From positions 124,001 through 188,000 of the forward strand of contig JAKSRC010000002.1 of NCBI GenBank assembly GCA_024403855.1: a DNA stretch of 64,000 nt, in the 5' to 3' direction. The DNA is from Saccharofermentans sp. Lineage in GTDB: Bacteria; Bacillota; Clostridia; Saccharofermentanales; Saccharofermentanaceae. Below are positions 62,170-64,000 of this stretch, piece after piece (within the stretch, counting starts at the first letter, position 1; each line of letters starts with the position of its first letter). The position numbers and the translations under genes were made by a program. The notes beneath the pieces were generated by a model that searched no databases, was not told where the DNA came from, and was given only the letters and a program-made list of their open reading frames with translations.

Positions 62170-64000
62170 ATGCCTAACGATCCTGAAAATTTTAATACAA
62201 ACGGCATTAACAAACCTAATGGCAACGATGATTTTATTGATTCATCTTTTGCTGTACAGTTCAAGCCTGGAGACAAAACAGAGTCAATTGCGGACAAGTT
62301 AAAAGAGACCAGAGAAAACATCGAAATGAAATCGACTGCCACTGATGTTCCTACAAGCAGATTTGATTTCAATTCTTCTGATCCTTTTAAGAACAGCTTC
62401 AATGACGAATTCGATAACTTCGAGTTCGACTCGTCAATCTCTGCATTTAAGCCTATTAATGCTTCCTCGCAGACTTCCACTCCTGTTGCTTCACCTGTTC
62501 CCGCTGAACCCAAGCCTAAGGCTGATACAACAACTCCAGTCTTCCCTAAGGACGGTGGAACTTTCGACAGACCGGCTACTGCAACTAAAGCACCTCAGCC
62601 TTCTGCATCAGCAGTTCCAAACTTTGCTGACGTAAAAGGCTCTTCCAAGCCCGCTGATGAAAAGTTGTTTAATTCCGGTAATGGTTTGGATTTTGCTACT
62701 TCAGAGCGTGATAAGAAGACAAGTCCTTTTATGAACGCAGAAAAGCCTGCTATGCCTGCTGCCGCTCCGGTTGATATCCCTGTAGCAGAAAGACCTTCAG
62801 CAAAGCCCACATCACCTTTTGCAAGCAACTCCCCTGCACCGGCACCTGACGCATCAAAGTCTCAGCCCGGCGCTTTCAGACCTGTTCCTTCGCAGCCTAA
62901 GACAAATCTGTTTTCAACACCTACTCAGTCTGCAAAGAATGCAGAAAAAGAATTTGCTGAATTCCTGGATGACGGTTTTAAGCCTGCTCCTTCAGTAACA
63001 GCAAGTCCTTTCAAGAACAATGCACCTAAGGCTCCTGCTACTCCGGCACAGGCACCCGCTTCCAGACCGGCTGCTGCACCTATGCAGTCACCCAAGCCGG
63101 CTGAACCTGCTAAGCCTGTAACACCTGAAAATTCAGCTAGTCCTTTTGTAGTTTCACAGGCAGAAGCAGTTAAACCTGTAGAAGTCGCAAAGCCCGCTGA
63201 ACCGGCTAAACCTGCTGAAGCACCTAAGCCCGTTGAAACTGTTAAACCTGCTACTGCTACTGTTGCAGCAACCGGCGCCGTTGTAGCCGCAACCGCTGCA
63301 GCAAAGACACAGGCACCTGTTTCCGCACCAGTTAAACCGCAGGTAAAGCCTGTAGAAACTGAGAAACTTCAGCGTCCTGCTTCTGCTGCAAAAGCAGCAC
63401 CGGCACAGGCACCTGAAAAGCCTGTAGCTCAGCCTGAAGCTAAAAATGCTGATATTTCCAAGCGACCTGGCACTTCAAATAACACAGTTGCTGCTCCGGC
63501 ACCTGAATCACCTTTTGAAGCAAAGAGTCAGCAGCCCGTTCCCGCTAACAGAGGTGTAGCTCAGAGCCACGATAACAAGGCTATCTCACCTGTTACAACT
63601 GTTAAGAAATCAAAGAAACGTTCAAAGGACTCCAAGCCCACAAAGGATCCGGGTCTTGCAGGTCTCATTACTTTCCTTGGTATTATTTTCCTTGCTGTCG
63701 TAATTTTGTGGGCACTCGATAATACTTCTGGTATCAGAAGACTTTTCGGAAAGAAGAATATCGAAACAGTAGCGACTACAAGCACTTCAGCTACTATTGC
63801 AACATCAGAGGAAGAATCTGAAACCACAGCAGAGACTTCTGAAGCAACTACCACTACAACGGAAGCTACTACTGAGGCAACAACTGAAGCTACCACTGAA
63901 GCCACAACAACAACTACAGAAGCTACAACAGAAGCCACTACTACAACAACCGAAGCAACGACAGAAGCTACTACTGAAGCTACTACGACAACAACTGAAG
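62170..64000 (+). CDS. Large single-pass membrane protein with disordered Pro/Ala/Lys region and Thr-rich outer domain (partial)
   Basis: At least 610 codons; the frame is open to the window end. ATG 62170 with AAAGGAG. Residues 1-480 are low-complexity and probably disordered (PAEPAKPAEAPKPVETVKP-type, with FK[NP]-type short motifs such as SPFKN and SPFxxN repeated). A basic stop-transfer cluster (VKKSKKRSKDSKPTKD ~478-493) precedes the membrane helix (~495-520, GLAGLITFLGIIFLAVVILW). The outer part begins with TTT[TE]EATTEA repeats, mucin-like and likely a wall-spanning stalk. Function unknown; the missing C-terminus probably carries the functional domain. Confidence 0.75.
   Translation, partial: MPNDPENFNTNGINKPNGNDDFIDSSFAVQFKPGDKTESIADKLKETRENIEMKSTATDVPTSRFDFNSSDPFKNSFNDEFDNFEFDSSISAFKPINASSQTSTPVASPVPAEPKPKADTTTPVFPKDGGTFDRPATATKAPQPSASAVPNFADVKGSSKPADEKLFNSGNGLDFATSERDKKTSPFMNAEKPAMPAAAPVDIPVAERPSAKPTSPFASNSPAPAPDASKSQPGAFRPVPSQPKTNLFSTPTQSAKNAEKEFAEFLDDGFKPAPSVTASPFKNNAPKAPATPAQAPASRPAAAPMQSPKPAEPAKPVTPENSASPFVVSQAEAVKPVEVAKPAEPAKPAEAPKPVETVKPATATVAATGAVVAATAAAKTQAPVSAPVKPQVKPVETEKLQRPASAAKAAPAQAPEKPVAQPEAKNADISKRPGTSNNTVAAPAPESPFEAKSQQPVPANRGVAQSHDNKAISPVTTVKKSKKRSKDSKPTKDPGLAGLITFLGIIFLAVVILWALDNTSGIRRLFGKKNIETVATTSTSATIATSEEESETTAETSEATTTTTEATTEATTEATTEATTTTTEATTEATTTTTEATTEATTEATTTTTE
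63770..64000 (+). repeat. Thr/Glu/Ala coding repeats
   Basis: Tandem ACTACTGAAGC-type units coding TTEATTEATTTTTEA; they continue beyond the window. Confidence 0.9.

Noticed and set aside
62070..62828. Minus-strand frames opposite the 62170 gene
   Set aside because: They are shadows of the biased codon composition; the plus-strand frame has a ribosome site, a membrane helix and continuous frame.

Overview
The window comes from a low-GC Gram-positive anaerobe of the class Clostridia. The core gene clusters (miaB-mutS-mutL-miaA; asp23-amaP-nusB-xseA-xseB-ispA-dxs-nadK-argR-recN) have clostridial order. The sequence fits a non-sporulating Oscillospirales or Saccharofermentans-like gut/rumen organism, but the genus is only a guess. 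The spoIIIA operon that usually lies between efp and asp23, and the spoIVB/spo0A pair that usually follows recN, are both absent.

Layout. (1) 1-545: 5' part of ymdB, minus strand. (2) 546-17,500: an accessory island, mostly minus strand, sitting between rny and ymdB, which are neighbours in many Firmicutes. It holds an agr-like quorum-sensing kinase/regulator pair (16.6-17.3 kb and 15.3-16.6 kb) with an agrB stub, an SH3 lipoprotein and a caspase-like cysteine peptidase. It also holds a second, decayed copy of the agrC end, promoter and agrB start (3.1-4.1 kb), here driving a solute-binding-type lipoprotein. Between the two copies lie a HEPN / EEP nuclease / unknown / small protein / HipA-like kinase operon (4.65-8.7 kb), an AlbA_2 (Schlafen-type) ATP-binding regulator, and several broken conflict-type genes (Hypoth_Ymh family, DUF4145, caspase start).

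(3) 17.5-31.9 kb: housekeeping genes: rny, an RluD-type pseudouridine synthase, a lipoprotein, the recN-to-asp23 cluster, efp and yqeG. (4) 32-38.4 kb: aspartokinase, a PP2C-like pseudo-phosphatase with a glycine-rich tail, gdhA, a membrane protein and a sigma-like HTH protein divergent from lexA. (5) 38.4-48.4 kb: lexA, the miaB-mutS-mutL-miaA operon, a DacF-type carboxypeptidase and a Fur-family regulator. (6) 48.4-51.5 kb: a two-component system whose regulator is frameshifted at an A7 run, bounded on one side by tRNA-Tyr and tRNA-Ile2 and on the other by a 16-bp fragment of the tRNA-Tyr 3' end (probable att scar). (7) 51.5-57.8 kb: asd, a Xer-type recombinase, a Gfo/Idh/MocA oxidoreductase, an iron-type alcohol dehydrogenase and a PurF paralog lacking the catalytic N-terminal cysteine. 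(8) 57.9-64 kb: a two-gene membrane operon with an unusual sensor-MFS fusion bearing a Gln/Tyr-rich tail, tRNA-fMet and tRNA-Leu, and the start of a large Pro/Ala-rich, Thr-rich single-pass membrane protein that runs off the window.

The strongest candidates for something undescribed are the HEPN-EEP-X-small-HipA operon, the AlbA_2 gene whose in-frame 12-bp repeats recur in its own promoter, and the duplicated agr promoter module that drives unrelated secreted or peptidase genes.
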